64,000 nt of DNA from Nansenia antarctica (Eukaryota > Chordata > Actinopteri > Argentiniformes > Microstomatidae), in assembly GCA_963989245.1 (NCBI GenBank), contig CAXDII010000305.1:1-64000 (forward strand). Reading direction: 5' to 3'. Below, piece after piece: positions 40,123 to 51,056 of this stretch. How positions within the stretch are numbered: the first letter of the stretch is position 1; each line of letters starts with the position of its first letter. The notes beneath the pieces are model-generated. The model was not told where the DNA came from. It saw nothing but the letters and a program-made list of their open reading frames with translations, and ran no database searches. Both the position numbers and the translations under genes were made by a program.

Positions 40123-40598
40123 CTTGTAGTAGATCTCAAACTTCTCCCACGGGTCCTGGGGCGCATGCCCAAAGACGAACCAGTGCAGCTTGGCACTGAT
40201 GCTCCACGCCTCTGAGTGTAGCTTGTCAAACACCACGGGCGTCTTGATGGTCAGTGACAGCTGATACATGGGCATCTTGATGGTCAGTGACAGCTGATAC
40301 ATGGGCATCTTGATGGTCAGTGACAGCTGATACATGGGCATCTTGATGGTCAGTGACAGCTGATACATGGGCATCTTGATGGTCAGTGACAGCTGATACA
40401 TGGGCATCTTGGTGCTGCGGCCACAGTCGGGGATGAGCCGGTGCTTGGGGTGCAGCTTGCCAGGCCCCACCCGGGAGTCAAAGTCCAGCAGGGCCTTGTT
40501 GAGCTGTGCCACCTTTCGTCCTCCTGGGCGAGGGAGAACAGGTCCACCTGGTCGCCTTTGGACTCCAGCATGGCCTCCAGCTCTTCCTTGCCTTTACA
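40123..40598 (-). pseudogene. Unidentified host-like coding fragment with 5x in-frame 33-bp repeat
   Basis: I do not recognise the protein. The minus strand reads GKEELEAMLESKGDQVDLFS, a one-base frameshift near 40518, then LNKALLDFDSRVGPGKLHPK and HRLIPDCGRSTK. Five units of MPMYQLSLTIK follow (40243-40407), then TPVVFDKLHSEAWSISAKLH and WFVFGHAPQDPWEKFEIYYK. Codon use is GC-rich and unlike the hAT it abuts. The style (long, no low complexity apart from the repeat) suggests an exon of a large conserved vertebrate protein. The unit sequence occurs once in non-repeated form as the natural continuation (KTPVVF), so the extra units are an expansion. Not functional as it stands. Confidence 0.45.
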
Positions 40599-41060
40599 GA
40601 TCATAATAAATAAATAAAAAAGCGTCTGCTGAATGTCAGAAATGTAAATATAAATCTCAGATCAAATCTGAATTGGGTATCAGAGTATTCTAATGGGCAT
40701 CAGGGGCCTCATTTATAAAGCTTGCAAAAAAACAAGCAAAAAACTACTTTGTAAAAACAAAACGTGTGATGCATGATAAATCTACAACCCAAATCTGATG
40801 TTTTACATGAAGACCAATTTAATAAGTAATATGTCCTGAGCATCATGTCCTCTCAGTATTTATTCTATCTATCTCTGATGGCTAAAATGTTTTTTTTCCA
40901 AATCCAAAAGTGCTATTATCAAGAGGATGTACTGTTGAAGGAGACCTGGGAGGAAGGTAGGAGATGACTGATCATGCAGACAGTCGGCAGCTGAGGGCAG
41001 TGGTCATGTTCAGCCACATACGCAGAGAGTGACCGTTTCTGCGCGATGAGACTTTCAATC

Positions 41061-41188
41061 ATGTAGTGGTGTGTGTTCTAGTGGTGGAATGTTCAAAACT
41101 CCACACTTGGCAGTTGGGAATTTCATGTAGTGGTGTGTGTTCTAGTGGTGGAATGTTCAAAACTCCACACTTGGCAGTTGGGAATTTC
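41061..41188. repeat. 64-bp tandem duplication
   Basis: Two identical units begin ATGTAGTGGTGTGTGTTC. Confidence 0.9.
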
Positions 41189-41765
41189 CATTTCAAACCC
41201 ATTTTCGACAACTTTTAAGGTACACAAAACATACAGATGTACATCTGGTTCCCAAGATTACTACGGTGTGACTTTCTAAGCTGTGACATTTATACGTTTT
41301 GAGACAGAGCTGGCTGAAGCTAATATCTATATTAACTTTTTTTTTTTGTGTGCAGTAACTCTACCCAATAGCAATACATTGATTGTCTAGCCACAGATCC
41401 ATCACTGACAGACAAACGCTAGCAGTTGCAGCCACAAAAGCTCACTACCGTTATTTACATATTATACAACAGTTAGTTCCGACCAAGTAATTTGATTGGA
41501 CGAGAGGCATTCCATGAGTTACGATACAGTATAACAGCACTGGGACTTTTAACTATATGTATCACTCCGCCGCACAGGTGTTCTACTAAATGACCGTTAA
41601 TTAGACTACATTGTTTGTTTTCAGGTTACTAGGCAACAGTCCATTTGAAGTTTAGTTGCGGAACTATTTTTTGTTTATTTTTATGATTAAATAAACAAAC
41701 AAATCATAATCTGTTGTCGCTTATTACTGTTAACTAATAAATCGCGCTGTAGAACTGTTGTATAA

Positions 41766-41868
41766 AAGCAATATCACAATCGAGGTCGTGCTGTTATACT
41801 GAATATCACGGCTGTGATTGTCGTGCTGATATTCAGTATAACACATTCCCTCTCGTGTGATATTGCTT
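41766..41868. repeat. Nested hairpin, MITE-like
   Basis: Outer arms AAGCAATATCAC/GTGATATTGCTT (41766-41777 and 41857-41868) enclose inner arms GTTATACTGAATATCA/TGATATTCAGTATAAC (41793-41808 and 41827-41842), leaving an 18-bp loop. A related CAGTATAACAGCAC occurs at 41529. It is probably the core of a fold-back transposon. Confidence 0.75.
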
Positions 41869-42245
41869 AATGATCAATGCTCTCGAAAAGAGAAAGGTTA
41901 AAAATCAACAAGCCAGAGTTCGTAGTTGGCTGACTGGCTACCCAGCAAGACGGCTGCTTACCAGTGTGGTAGAAGCTAACACGTTAGCTAGCAAACCCTG
42001 AAAAAGCTGGCTAGCCAGACTATCATTTCTTGGGTTAATGAAAGGGTAGTGTCAACGACTTTGGTATACTACTATATAATATATACTAGTATGAACTACT
42101 AGTTCATATGATCTTACCGTTGTCCTCAAGCTGCGTGTTCGTCGTCAGGTGAGCTGTTTTGTTATGGTTACGTGTGAGGCTCGCGGCTCCTTTTTAAACG
42201 GAGTACCCTGTCATTCCATTGGTCAATGCTCAACTCGTGGGTGAG

Positions 42246-42298
42246 TATTATTATTATTATTATTATTATTATATTATTATTATTATTATTATTATTAG
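42246..42298. repeat. (ATT)n microsatellite
   Basis: About 17 ATT steps with one interruption. Confidence 0.9.
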
Positions 42299-42408
42299 GT
42301 CTGCAATTGCAGTACTTAATTTCTGTGTGAGTACTGCCATTAATCCTGCTGAGAGTAATATAATGCTTTGGGGTTATACCTGGTCACACCACTGGTGTGT
42401 GATTATGA

Positions 42409-44250
42409 ATGAATGAATGAATGGTCCTTATTGTCATTGCTATAGTACAGGTACCAAACAACGACATTTGGGAGGGGTGGCTCCCCTGGTACTAGGAAAG
42501 AAAAAAAAAGAACTAAAAAAAACAAGAAGGGAAAGGAGCTGGTTTACATAAATAAAGGCTATGTACACTATCCACTATACTATACTGTACAGATAAGACG
42601 ACTAGGGTTGTCATATTGCACATAGTGTTATTGCACATTCATTTAAAGTGTCGCAGTTTGCAGGCTTGAAATGTACACATTTGTGCCTCAGCACTACACC
42701 TGATTTTTTCAATCCAGCAGCTGCCATCAATCCGTCCAGACTGTCCAGGGCCCAGAACCTAGGTCTTTGCTGTGTTCAGGGCCTGGATGGCCCTGGGGTA
42801 GAAGCTGAGCTTCAGTCTGTTTGTCCTTGCGGCCATGGTCCTGTACCGCCTTTTCGAGGGCAGCCGGGCAAAGTGTTCGTACCCAGGGTGGGTTGGGTCT
42901 CTGGAGATCTTGGAGGCCTTCCTGAGACAGCGTGTGTTGTACAGCTCTCCAGAGAGGGGAGGGGGGCGCCGGTGATCTTCTGGGCTGTTCTCACGACTCT
43001 CTGTAGCGCATTTCTCTCCACGGTTGTGCAGCTGGAGAACCAGTTGCAGATGCCGTAGGTGAGGATGCTCTCCACTGCGCCGCGGTAGAAGGCCACCAGT
43101 ATCTCCTGCTTGTTGTGTTCCTTCCTGAGGACTCTCAGGAAGTAGAGCCGCTGTTGTGCCTTCTTGATGGTGGCTGCTGTGTTGTTCTTCCAGGACAGGT
43201 CATCCTGTATGTGCACCCCCAGGAATCGGAGGGTTGAGACTCTCTCCACGCTCTCTCCGTCGATGAGCAGGGGCTGGACCTCAGATTTTTTCCTCCTGAA
43301 GTCCACGATGATTTCCTGGGTCTTTGACTTGTTCAGCAGCAGGTTGTTAACCTTGCACAGCTTGCTCAGCTGCTCTACCTCATCCCTGTACGCGCCTCGT
43401 CCCCCCCCGAGATGCAGCCCACCACGGTGGTGTCGTCTGCAAACTTTACGATGGAGTTGCTGGGGTGGACGGGGGTGAAGTCGTAGGTGTAGAGGTTGTA
43501 GAGGATGGGGCTTAGCACGCAGCCCTGGGGGGACCCAGTGCTGAGTCTGAGGGCTGTGGAGGTGTGGGAGCCCACCCGCACCCTCTGGGGGCGGTCGGAC
43601 AGGAAGTCCTTGATCCATGCACATATAGAGTGTGATAGTCCCAGGTCTAGTAGTTTGGTCACTAGCCTGTCTGGAAGGATGGTGTTGAAGGCAGAGCTGA
43701 AGTCCACAAAGAGCAGTCTCGCGTAGCTGTTTCCCCTCTCCAGGTGGGATAGAGTGGCGTGGAGAGTCGTCGCGATGGCGTCCTCTGTGGACCTGGGGGC
43801 TCTGTAGGCGAACTGGTATGGATCCAGGTTGGGCAGGAGGCGTGTGAGTATGTGGGCCCGGACTAGTTTCTCGAAACACTTCATGATGATTGGTGTGAGT
43901 GCCACCGGGTGGTAGTCGTTTAGGCAGCTCACCGTGCTTTTCTTCGGGACTGGGATGATAGTTGAGGTTTTCAGGCAGGGTGGGATGGTGGCCTGGGACA
44001 GGGACTGGTTGAAGATGTTGGTGAAAACCTCGGCCAGCTGGTCGGCGCAGTCCCTCAGCACCCGTCCCAGGACGCCATCCGGCCCAGAGGCTTTCCTGGG
44101 GTCCACCGCCTTCAGCACGCGTCTCACTTCATGCTCTGTAAGGGTGAGGCTGCTGAGAGCTGGAGAGAGTGGTGTTTGTGTTGTGGTTACCTCCGTTCGC
44201 CCCTCGTCGAACCGGGCGTAGAAGGAGTTCAGCTGTTGATTAGGATGCAC
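42409..44250 (-). mobile_element. Jockey-type LINE (copy A), 5'-truncated, RT frameshifted
   Basis: The 3' end (low coordinate) has a GAATGAAT tail and the polyadenylation-like CAATGACAATAAGG region in reverse. The minus-strand RT reads RKASGPDGVLGRVLRDCADQ, FVDFSSAFNTILPDRLVTKL (YSSAFNT-type box with the catalytic Asp), TGSPQGCVLSPILYNLYTYD and IVKFADDTTVVGCISGGDEA. The FADD catalytic pair is intact. A one-base loss near 43390 (GTACGCGCC against GTACGCCGCC in copy B) shifts the frame just after FADD. The endonuclease domain is missing. The C-terminal part continues in the second frame to about 42812, with a further shift near 42945. Confidence 0.85.
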
Positions 44251-44261
44251 TGAAGTAGTGA

Positions 44262-45490
44262 CAGTTCATGCAGGATTACCATTGTCTTGACCAATACATA
44301 AATCGTTTGCATGGCTTGGATCGAGTAGAATCTGCATCTGGCTAGCTGACAATAAACTATCAATACACCTAGGTAAAACTGAAACCATCCTATACGGATC
44401 CCCATCTAAACTCAGAAAGGCTGAACATTTTAAAATAAAAGTGGGTAACATTAATATCACAAGAAAAGAGGATATTACATACCTGGGCTCCATCTTAGAG
44501 GCAAATCTTTCCGGAGATAAAATGGCAGCAAAAGTAATCAAAAAAGTGAACCATAGAACTAGATTCTTGTACAGGATATCCTCACTTGTCAGTAAAAACA
44601 CACTGAGGACCCTATCAGGAGCTCTCATTCAATGTCACTTCGACTATGCCGTAACATCATGGTACTATAGAACCACAAAGGCCCATAAAACAAGACTCCA
44701 GACAGCCCAAAATAAACTGGTTAGGCTTCTGCTAGGCCTCAACCCTAGGACACATCTAACCGCTGCTCATTTTTTGAGCCTTGATTGGCTACGAGTAGTT
44801 GACAGAGTGCAGCAGCTTGCACTGGGCCTGGTCTTCAAGATACGCTACACCACAAAGACACCCAAGTACCTGTCAACATACTTCCAAAAAGTGAACAACG
44901 TCCACACATACAATACCAGAGGAAGCTCCACGAACCACGTTCAACCGCGTTGCACCACAAACAAGGGGTTAAACTCGTTTGCAAACTATGCAGTAAAAAT
45001 GTGGAACGCCCTTCCTATAATCTTAAAGGAGTGCAAAACACTGCCCACCTTCAAAACCACTCTCAAAAAACATTTACAGGAGGCTGCAATCCGTAACTGG
45101 ACCCTCTAAATCAAAAATCAGATTAAAAGACCCGAACTACCCACTGTACATACTTTGTGTTTTGTCCCCCGCCCCCACCTGTGGTGTATGTCCCCACCTG
45201 TCCTACCCGCTGTACATACCTAATGTTTTGTTGTATTGTTCTTCCCATGATGGATGTATATTTATCTTGTAGATAGTACTAGTTATTTGTCTGTATTATC
45301 TTGTAGATAGTACTAGTTTTTTTTTGTCTGTCTTACATGTAACGATGAATTGAGAATCAAGGACCCCAATTGAAATAAGCCAGTGGCTTTCTTGGGTTTT
45401 TATCCTGTTAGTTGACCTTGTATGTAATATGTACTTTCATGTACCTACTTCTGCAAATCTTCTAATAAAGTTTTCAATCAATCAATCAAT
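44262..45490 (+). mobile_element. LINE (copy E), RT thumb and C-terminal domain, 5'-truncated
   Basis: From about 44340 it reads LADNKLSIHLGKTETILYGS, then the frame 44441-45109: EDITYLGSILEANLSGDKMA, GALIQCHFDYAVTSWYYRTT, RLQTAQNKLVRLLLGLNPRT and SFANYAVKMWNALPIILKEC. These are the post-catalytic RT segments of vertebrate CR1/L2-like LINEs. The 3' UTR runs to TTCTAATAAAGTTTTCAATC and an ATCA tail. A 5'-truncated copy of this tail lies inside an INPP5E exon at 63661-63797. Confidence 0.8.
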
Positions 45491-45605
45491 TGGACTGGAT
45501 TTTTGCCACTGAAGGATTTGTGGTCAGGTTGAGTCATTCAGTTTTGTGCATAAGATATGAAGTAAATGGGTCTTTGGGTACTGTTATCTGGTGGATCATG
45601 TACCG

Positions 45606-45646
45606 GTAGGCTGTTTATAGGTTTACCTTGCCTATAAACAGCCTAC
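45606..45646. repeat. Perfect 16-bp hairpin
   Basis: GTAGGCTGTTTATAGG (45606-45621) and CCTATAAACAGCCTAC (45631-45646) enclose a 9-base loop. Outside, TCATG and CATGA also pair if a short TACCGG bulge is allowed on the left. Confidence 0.9.
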
Positions 45647-45725
45647 ATGACCCAAATGAACCTTGACATGAACACCCTGTCATTAGTAATCATTAAAGAG
45701 CATTTTCTTAGTTGGTACTCTGCAG

Positions 45726-46591
45726 CGAGATGCAAAAGATAATGTATGAATTCTCTGTACTTAAGCGTACAGATGATGACATAGAGGTACCCTGCCCTTT
45801 TAACTTGGCAACATTAGCTCAGAAAAGGCAAGACATGGAAAGCTTCTTCAAGAAGGTCAATGGAGCATCCTGGGATGAAGGGTCAATCAAAATCACAAGT
45901 AAGAAACTGTGTTCCTTCTTTGAGGAGAGCCTTAGAGGAATAACTAATAGTCTTAAGGAAATCCTGAAAAAATATTTTCAAGATTGAATTCATTGTCTTA
46001 GTGGGAGGTTATGCCTCAAGTAAGATCCTGCAGAGTCACATTAAGAAGAAGTTTGGAAATCAGTGCAAAGTGCTCTGCCCTCTTGATCCCCAGGAGGTCA
46101 TTGTGAAGGGAGCTGTCCTTTTCGGGGTAAACCCTAAGGTGATGTCAGCACGAGTAAGTGGCCTGACTTATGGGATTGCTGTTTCTGCCATCTTTGATGA
46201 ATCCGCGCACAAACCTGCAAAGAAGTTCACAAATGAAGACAGAGAGTGGTGTAATGACATATTTGAGAAACTGGTTTATATGGATCAGTCAGTGGGTTGT
46301 GATGAAGTCAGGGAGCACAGCTTCTCTCCCATAAAAACAGATCAGACAGGAATGACCTTCACCTTTTACAGCACAGATAGACGCAATCCTAAATCTATCA
46401 AGTATGTAGATGAGTGGGGAATAGAACAGATTGGCTCCTTCACTGTTCCGATGTCTGACATCCTTGGGGGCAAGGCCCGCAAAGTCAGGTTAGAAATCAA
46501 GTTTGGCTCCACAGAAATGAAAGCCACAGCCACTGACATAACTTCAAATAAAACTGAGAATATCAAACTTGACTTCATGAGAAAATCATAA
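45726..46591 (+). pseudogene. HSPA12-like (HSP70 family) last exon, one frameshift
   Basis: HSPA12A/B are atypical HSP70-type ATPase-fold proteins, expanded in fish. TACTCTGCAG at 45725 is an acceptor. The exon then reads MYEFSVLKRTDDDIEVPCPF and ESFFKKVNGASWDEG. After a one-base shift near 45972 it continues EFIVLVGGYASSKILQSHIK, VLCPLDPQEVIVKGAVLFGV, RVSGLTYGIAVSAIF and a C-terminal beta-rich part (FGSTEMKATATDITSNKTEN) to the stop at 46589-46591. VGGYASSKIL is the ADENOSINE-type phosphate loop of actin/HSP70 folds. The N-terminal ATPase lobe is absent because a LINE lies just upstream. A dead or severed copy is likely, though a single-base assembly error could explain the frameshift. Confidence 0.8.
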
Positions 46592-46799
46592 TGTCAAAAT
46601 TCACATTAAGTTTCTAAATTGACAATCTTTCCTTTCCACGAGACTTAATCTACTGAAACACCTTAATGTAGGTACATTCAGTGAGACAACATCATTCGAT
46701 TTTTGCTTATTATCTTATTGTTTCATGCAGTATAATGTTATTGCACTATAATGTTATACATTTAGATTTGTTAATTGATTTAATTTACTTACTCCTATA
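46592..46799 (+). other. 3' flank of HSPA12-like exon
   Basis: AT-rich, with no clear AATAAA. Confidence 0.4.
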
Positions 46800-47260
46800 T
46801 TTCCGATCTTTTAACACAATACATTGCACCTAGATCACTTAGATCGTCTGACCAACGGCTTTTAATTGTCCCACGGTCTAGGCTCAAAACAAAGGGCGGC
46901 CGAGCTTTTACTGTTGTAGCTCCAACATTATGGAATCGCCTCCCCCTCACTGTCAGTTTAGCTGGGTCTGTACCACTTTTTTTTTTAAACATTTAAAAAC
47001 CCAATTATTTTATATAAGTTGTTTTCTCGTTTTACTTCTTGATATCTGTATTGATTTTATCATTTTATCATTTGTTTCATTGCTTTTGTGAAGTGCTTGT
47101 TTACATTTTATGAATTATACAAATATATTTTATTTGTTGCCTGTTTACTTGCTGTGTTATGCTGTATACTACCAAATGTACTGTGAAGCACTTTGTGACT
47201 GCTGTCTTGATAAGTGCTATACAAATAAATAAAAGTAAAGTAAAGCAAAGTAAACTTTTT
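46800..47260 (+). mobile_element. LINE 3' end (copy H)
   Basis: It reads IVPRSRLKTKGGRAFTVVAP and TLWNRLPLTVSLAGSVP, the last residues of a LINE ORF. The AT-rich 3' UTR holds TGTGAAGCACTTTGTGACTG and GTGCTATACAAATAAATAAA, with a GTAAA-type tail at 47232-47250. Confidence 0.7.
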
Positions 47261-47360
47261 CCCTTTGAATGTGAATTCTTGTGTCATATATTTTTCAATT
47301 GTGCTGTGATGTTGATAATGCAAGTTAAAGTGTTCAAGTAAAATGTTCAAGTACTTTTTT

Positions 47361-47376
47361 TTATAAATGAGGCCCC
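47361..47376. repeat. Harbinger-type terminal motif
   Basis: TTATAAATGAGGCCCC, preceded by AAGTACTTTTTT. It is the same end, in the same orientation, as the one at 48258-48272. Confidence 0.55.
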
Positions 47377-47811
47377 AGGTCAAACTCACCTCCAAGTCAG
47401 CCTTCAAGAACTCACTCATGGACACTTTCTACGACACGTGCAATTGCTTCTAAAGTAGGACTTGACCAAGGTCATCTTTAACTTGCACGTAAGCACATTT
47501 TTCTAAATGGATTATTTATGAAACGGGCTGCGCTTGTTTAAAATTGCGTACGTACTTCCGTCTATAAATACCAAATATACTTGAAATTGAACACAGGTGA
47601 ATGAGCTTTGTATTTATGCCCTGTGATAGCGGCTCAATTATAGCGGCTGAATTAAGCCAAGTGCTATAATATAGGGTAGGCGTTCGTCTGGAAGCGGGAG
47701 AGGGCAGAGAAGGGTGGCTTCTCTGTAAGTTGCATTTGTCACATTTGATCATGACAACTAACCAGGCAAATGCTTATACTATAATAATATAATGGTCTTA
47801 TTCAGGTGACA

Positions 47812-47967
47812 TTGAAAACATGGCTGCTCACTCCCTTTGCGAACCCCAAGACACCGGAGGAAATCCAGTATAATTTAGCGCATGGCCGGGCAAGGTCCGT
47901 TGTGGAGCACACTATAGGCATGTTGAAGGGGAGATGGCGTTGCCTTGACAGCTCCGGAGGGATATAA
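47812..47967 (+). pseudogene. PIF/Harbinger transposase C-terminal fragment
   Basis: It reads WLLTPFANPKTPEEIQYNLA, HGRARSVVEHTIGMLKGRWR and CLDSSGG, then TAA. WLLTPF...YNxxHxxxRxxxExxFGxxKxRxRxL is the signature of HARBI1-like DDE transposases, with the catalytic Glu in VVEHTIG. The piece is single-frame but only 48 residues, followed 300 bp later by the element's terminal motif. It is the right end of a PIF/Harbinger copy. Confidence 0.8.
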
Positions 47968-48257
47968 AGGAAGACTGAAATACAATCATAAACATCAGTT
48001 CCCTTTAAATCTTGAATTAAACAAATTTTCTCGGCTGATAACAACATCGTTAATTTTATTAAGAGCCACTTCGCATGAATTACAGTAGGCAGTGCGGCTC
48101 ACATGCCTGTAATAACTCTGCATAACCAGTAGGTAATGTGCATATGTCAAGTCAATACCTGACGTAGAGCTACAATCGTTTCCACGGTCAAATTGACTCA
48201 CGTTGACATTTTATAAATCACTACTTTGACGTGGTTTTCTACCCCCAAAGTACTTTC

Positions 48258-48272
48258 TATAAATGAGGCCCC
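48258..48272. repeat. Right terminal motif of the Harbinger copy
   Basis: TATAAATGAGGCCCC, preceded by AAAGTACTTTC. It closes the element holding the transposase end at 47812-47967. Confidence 0.6.
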
Positions 48273-48386
48273 TGGTGTTGGTGAGGATGGATTTGGAACC
48301 GATGAGCAGGGCCTCGTTTTTGCTGCCGTTGAGCTTCAGGAAAGTCCTGCTCATCCAGCTCCTGATGTCCTCAAGGCAGTATGCCT
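48273..48386 (-). pseudogene. LINE reverse-transcriptase scrap
   Basis: The minus strand reads CLEDIRSWMSRTFLKLNGSK and NEALLIGSKSILTNT, the region after the RT catalytic box in L2-type LINEs. It covers about 35 residues. Confidence 0.55.
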
Positions 48387-49788
48387 TGCATCTATGCAGT
48401 ATGCCAACAATGTTCGAGAGAAACTTGTCTTTCTGGATCAGACTACATCCAGCAGCACATTCATGACATTCATGACTTTGTCACCTACTTCCAAAAAAAG
48501 TCTCTCCCTGATGAGATTCTCACACTGATCACATCCAATCGGGCAACCACCTGCCCTCGCGATCCCATCCCCTCCTCTCTTCTTCAATCCATTTCCTCTG
48601 ACATCCTTTCTTACCTTACCACCGTAATCAACTCCTCCTTATCCACAGGATCTGTCCCGGTTGCCTTCATGATAGCCAGAGTCAAGCCTCTCCTCAAGAA
48701 ACCTATCTGTGACCCGTCCTCTGTCCACAACTACAGACTGGTATCCCTTCTCTCCTTCCCTTCCAAAACCCTTCAACGTGCTGCATCTAAACAACTGACT
48801 GACTATCTCCGGAAGATGGAACATCTGGACCCCAACCAATCCGGCTTCAAGGCTGGGCATTGCACTGAAACTGCTCTCCTTGCTGTCACAGAGGCCCTCC
48901 ACTGTTCTCAAGCTTCCTCCCTCTCCTCTGTTCTCATTCTCCTGGACCTGTCCGCTCCCTTCGACACAGGCAACCACCAGATCCTTCTCTCCATCCTCTC
49001 AGAACTGGGCATCTCTGGCACCACACACTTGCTTCCTTGCTTGCTTCCTACCTGGCGGGTCACTCCTACCAGGTGACTCGGAGACAATCTTTGTCTTCTC
49101 CATGAACCCTCATCACTGGGGTACCACAGGGCTCTGTCCTAGGGCCCCTACTTTTCTCCCTCTACACCAAGTCTCTTGGCTCGGTAATCTCTTCACATGG
49201 GCTCTCCTACCACAGCTACGCAGATGACACTCAACTCTTCCTGTCCTTCCCCCCGTCTGATGTACACGTGGTAACCCGTATCTCAAGCTCAATCTTAACA
49301 AGACCGAGCTCCTCTTCATCCCCGGGAAAGCCTGCCCTCTCCAAGACTTCTCCATCACAGTGGAGAACTCTACTGTAACCCCCTCCCTGACAGCCAAGAA
49401 CCTTGGAGTGATCCTGGATAACCGACTATCCTGTGCAGAGAACATTGCAGCAACTGCTCGCTCCTGCAGATTCTTCCTCTACAACATCAGAAGGATACGA
49501 CCATTCCTCACCAGAGAAGCAGCGCAACTTTTGACCCAGTCACTGGTCATCTCCCGCCTTGAATACTGCAACACACTCCTGGCCGGGTTCCCCGCCTCTG
49601 CCATCAGACCTCTGCAGCTCATCCAGAATGCTGCTGCCCGTCTGGTGTTCAATCTCCCAAAATGTTCTCATGTCCTTCGCACCCTGCACTGGCTCCCGAT
49701 AGCAGCTTGCATCAGATTCAAGACCCTGGTGCTTGCCTACCAGGCAACAAAACGGATAGCCCCTGCCTACCTGCGGGCAATGGTCACC
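48387..49788 (+). mobile_element. L2-type LINE (copy G), left part, frameshifted
   Basis: Plus-strand frames: 48381-49076 holds SLPDEILTLITSNRATTCPR, DPIPSSLLQSISSDILSYLT, HNYRLVSLLSFPSKTLQRAA, and LDPNQSGFKAGHCTETALLA with VLILLDLSAPFDTG (the first catalytic Asp, in LDLSAPFD). The 49360-49794 frame holds NLGVILDNRLSCAENIAATA, ISRLEYCNTLLAGFPASAIR and LRTLHWLPIAACIRFKTLVL. Between them the second catalytic box (YADDTQ, 49212-49230) is visible in a third frame. The element is cut at 49788 by a hAT insertion and resumes at 51796. Confidence 0.85.
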
Positions 49789-49796
49789 CCCTAAAC
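49789..49796. repeat. Left 8-bp target-site duplication
   Basis: CCCTAAAC, repeated at 51788-51795. Confidence 0.95.
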
Positions 49797-50538
49797 CAGG
49801 GGTCGGCAATAGGCGGCCCGCGGGCCATTGCTGGCCCATCACCAATAATATTTGGCCCAGCAGAATATTTGGAGAATCCACTTTTTATTTTATTTTATTT
49901 TATTTTATTTTTTTACAATATCCGACCGACAGTCCCACATATAGCGCCTATAATGTCCGAATAGAGAATCTACCTCCACCTGAATAATGCTTATTGTACT
50001 TTTATCCATGTTGAGAGTGAATGACACAGGGACAGACAATCAGGCAGCGGGGTGCACCGAAGCGCACTGACGCTGAACCCCTCATAGTGAATCATAAGTA
50101 GGTGGACAACGTGTAGTGCTGAAATAGCCGTGTGTGGTTTGAAAAAAATAACACCAGCTCAGTAAATAATTCAAACGTAATGTTTACGTATATGTGACTG
50201 CAACACACATATGAACAGTAACAAAGCAAATTCAGTTTAATATTCTGAAAAACATTGACAACAAAATCGGTGAAAAAAAGAAAAGAAAGAAAAGTAATCC
50301 GCTTATGCGAGGGGTGGTGGTGCATAGGCCTATGCTCCTGAAACGACAGAGCAAACACGCTATTAGGGATAATAATTACAATGAGCCATTCATTCAAAAT
50401 ATACAAAATACAATTAGGTTATTAAATACAATAACGACAGGCTTGGTACTCACTTAATGTGAAAAGTGGCATCTCCCATCGGTCAGTATTTGCTTGATAT
50501 CTGGTTATATGGACGTCACTTTAATCCGCAGGCAGTTC

Positions 50539-50775
50539 TCATTTTTTTTTTTGCATCAATCGATTCCTCTCGTGCGTCTTTATCATATTCATTGAGGAAA
50601 AGGACGACTCGCATGTATAGAAAGGGAACATTGTGAGCACGGAAGATGTGAGTCTCACAACGGCTTTGCGTTGATGAAACCAGGTAGGATGAACATTATA
50701 GTTCGCTGTCCATTCCTCTTTAAATGCCCTGTTTTCACCGTCAACTTTCCTCTTTACACCTTTGGAGAGTGACAT
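50539..50775 (-). pseudogene. hAT transposase deletion product (N-terminus joined to C-terminus)
   Basis: The 78-codon frame starts MSLSKGVKRKVDGENRAFKE EWTANY in pattern, which is the N-terminal BED-proximal motif of the GTF2IRD2/FAM200-type hAT proteins. It ends TCESSFSSMNMIKTHERNRL, their C-terminal dimerisation motif. About 500 residues of the core, with all catalytic residues, are missing. The frame nevertheless stays open across the junction. Confidence 0.65.
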
Positions 50776-51056
50776 GATGTTTCTCTTGCTAGTTAGCAGG
50801 TTAAATGTTTAGCTAACTTCACCCGGCACCAAACAACCAATCCAATAATAATGTGACCTTGTCTGGGAGGAGGGGGGAATCATTCAGAATGAAAGTATGT
50901 TAAATAATTATTAGAATAAGCTAGGCTGCGCTACATCGTCAGTCCACACATTTATTATTCAAAACTATGGAAAAGGGTGAAACTACGTTTCAACGTTGTT
51001 GAGAATCACAACACAAACTTGCTAGTCAAGCCAAAATACTGCAAAGTAATGGATTG

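Larger units (their letters stand above)
40703..42240. other. Non-coding region with MITE ends and hairpins
   Basis: GGGGCCTCATTTATAAAG at 40703 is a Harbinger-type terminal motif seen in inverted form at 47361-47376 and 48258-48272. At 41061-41124 and 41125-41188 lies a 64-bp tandem duplication. At 41766-41868 lies a large hairpin (separate entry). No gene is seen. Confidence 0.5.

Noticed and set aside
43164..43478. Plus-strand frames across the jockey LINEs
   Set aside because: They mirror the minus-strand RT; the sense strand is fixed by FADD, SSAFNT and the tail.
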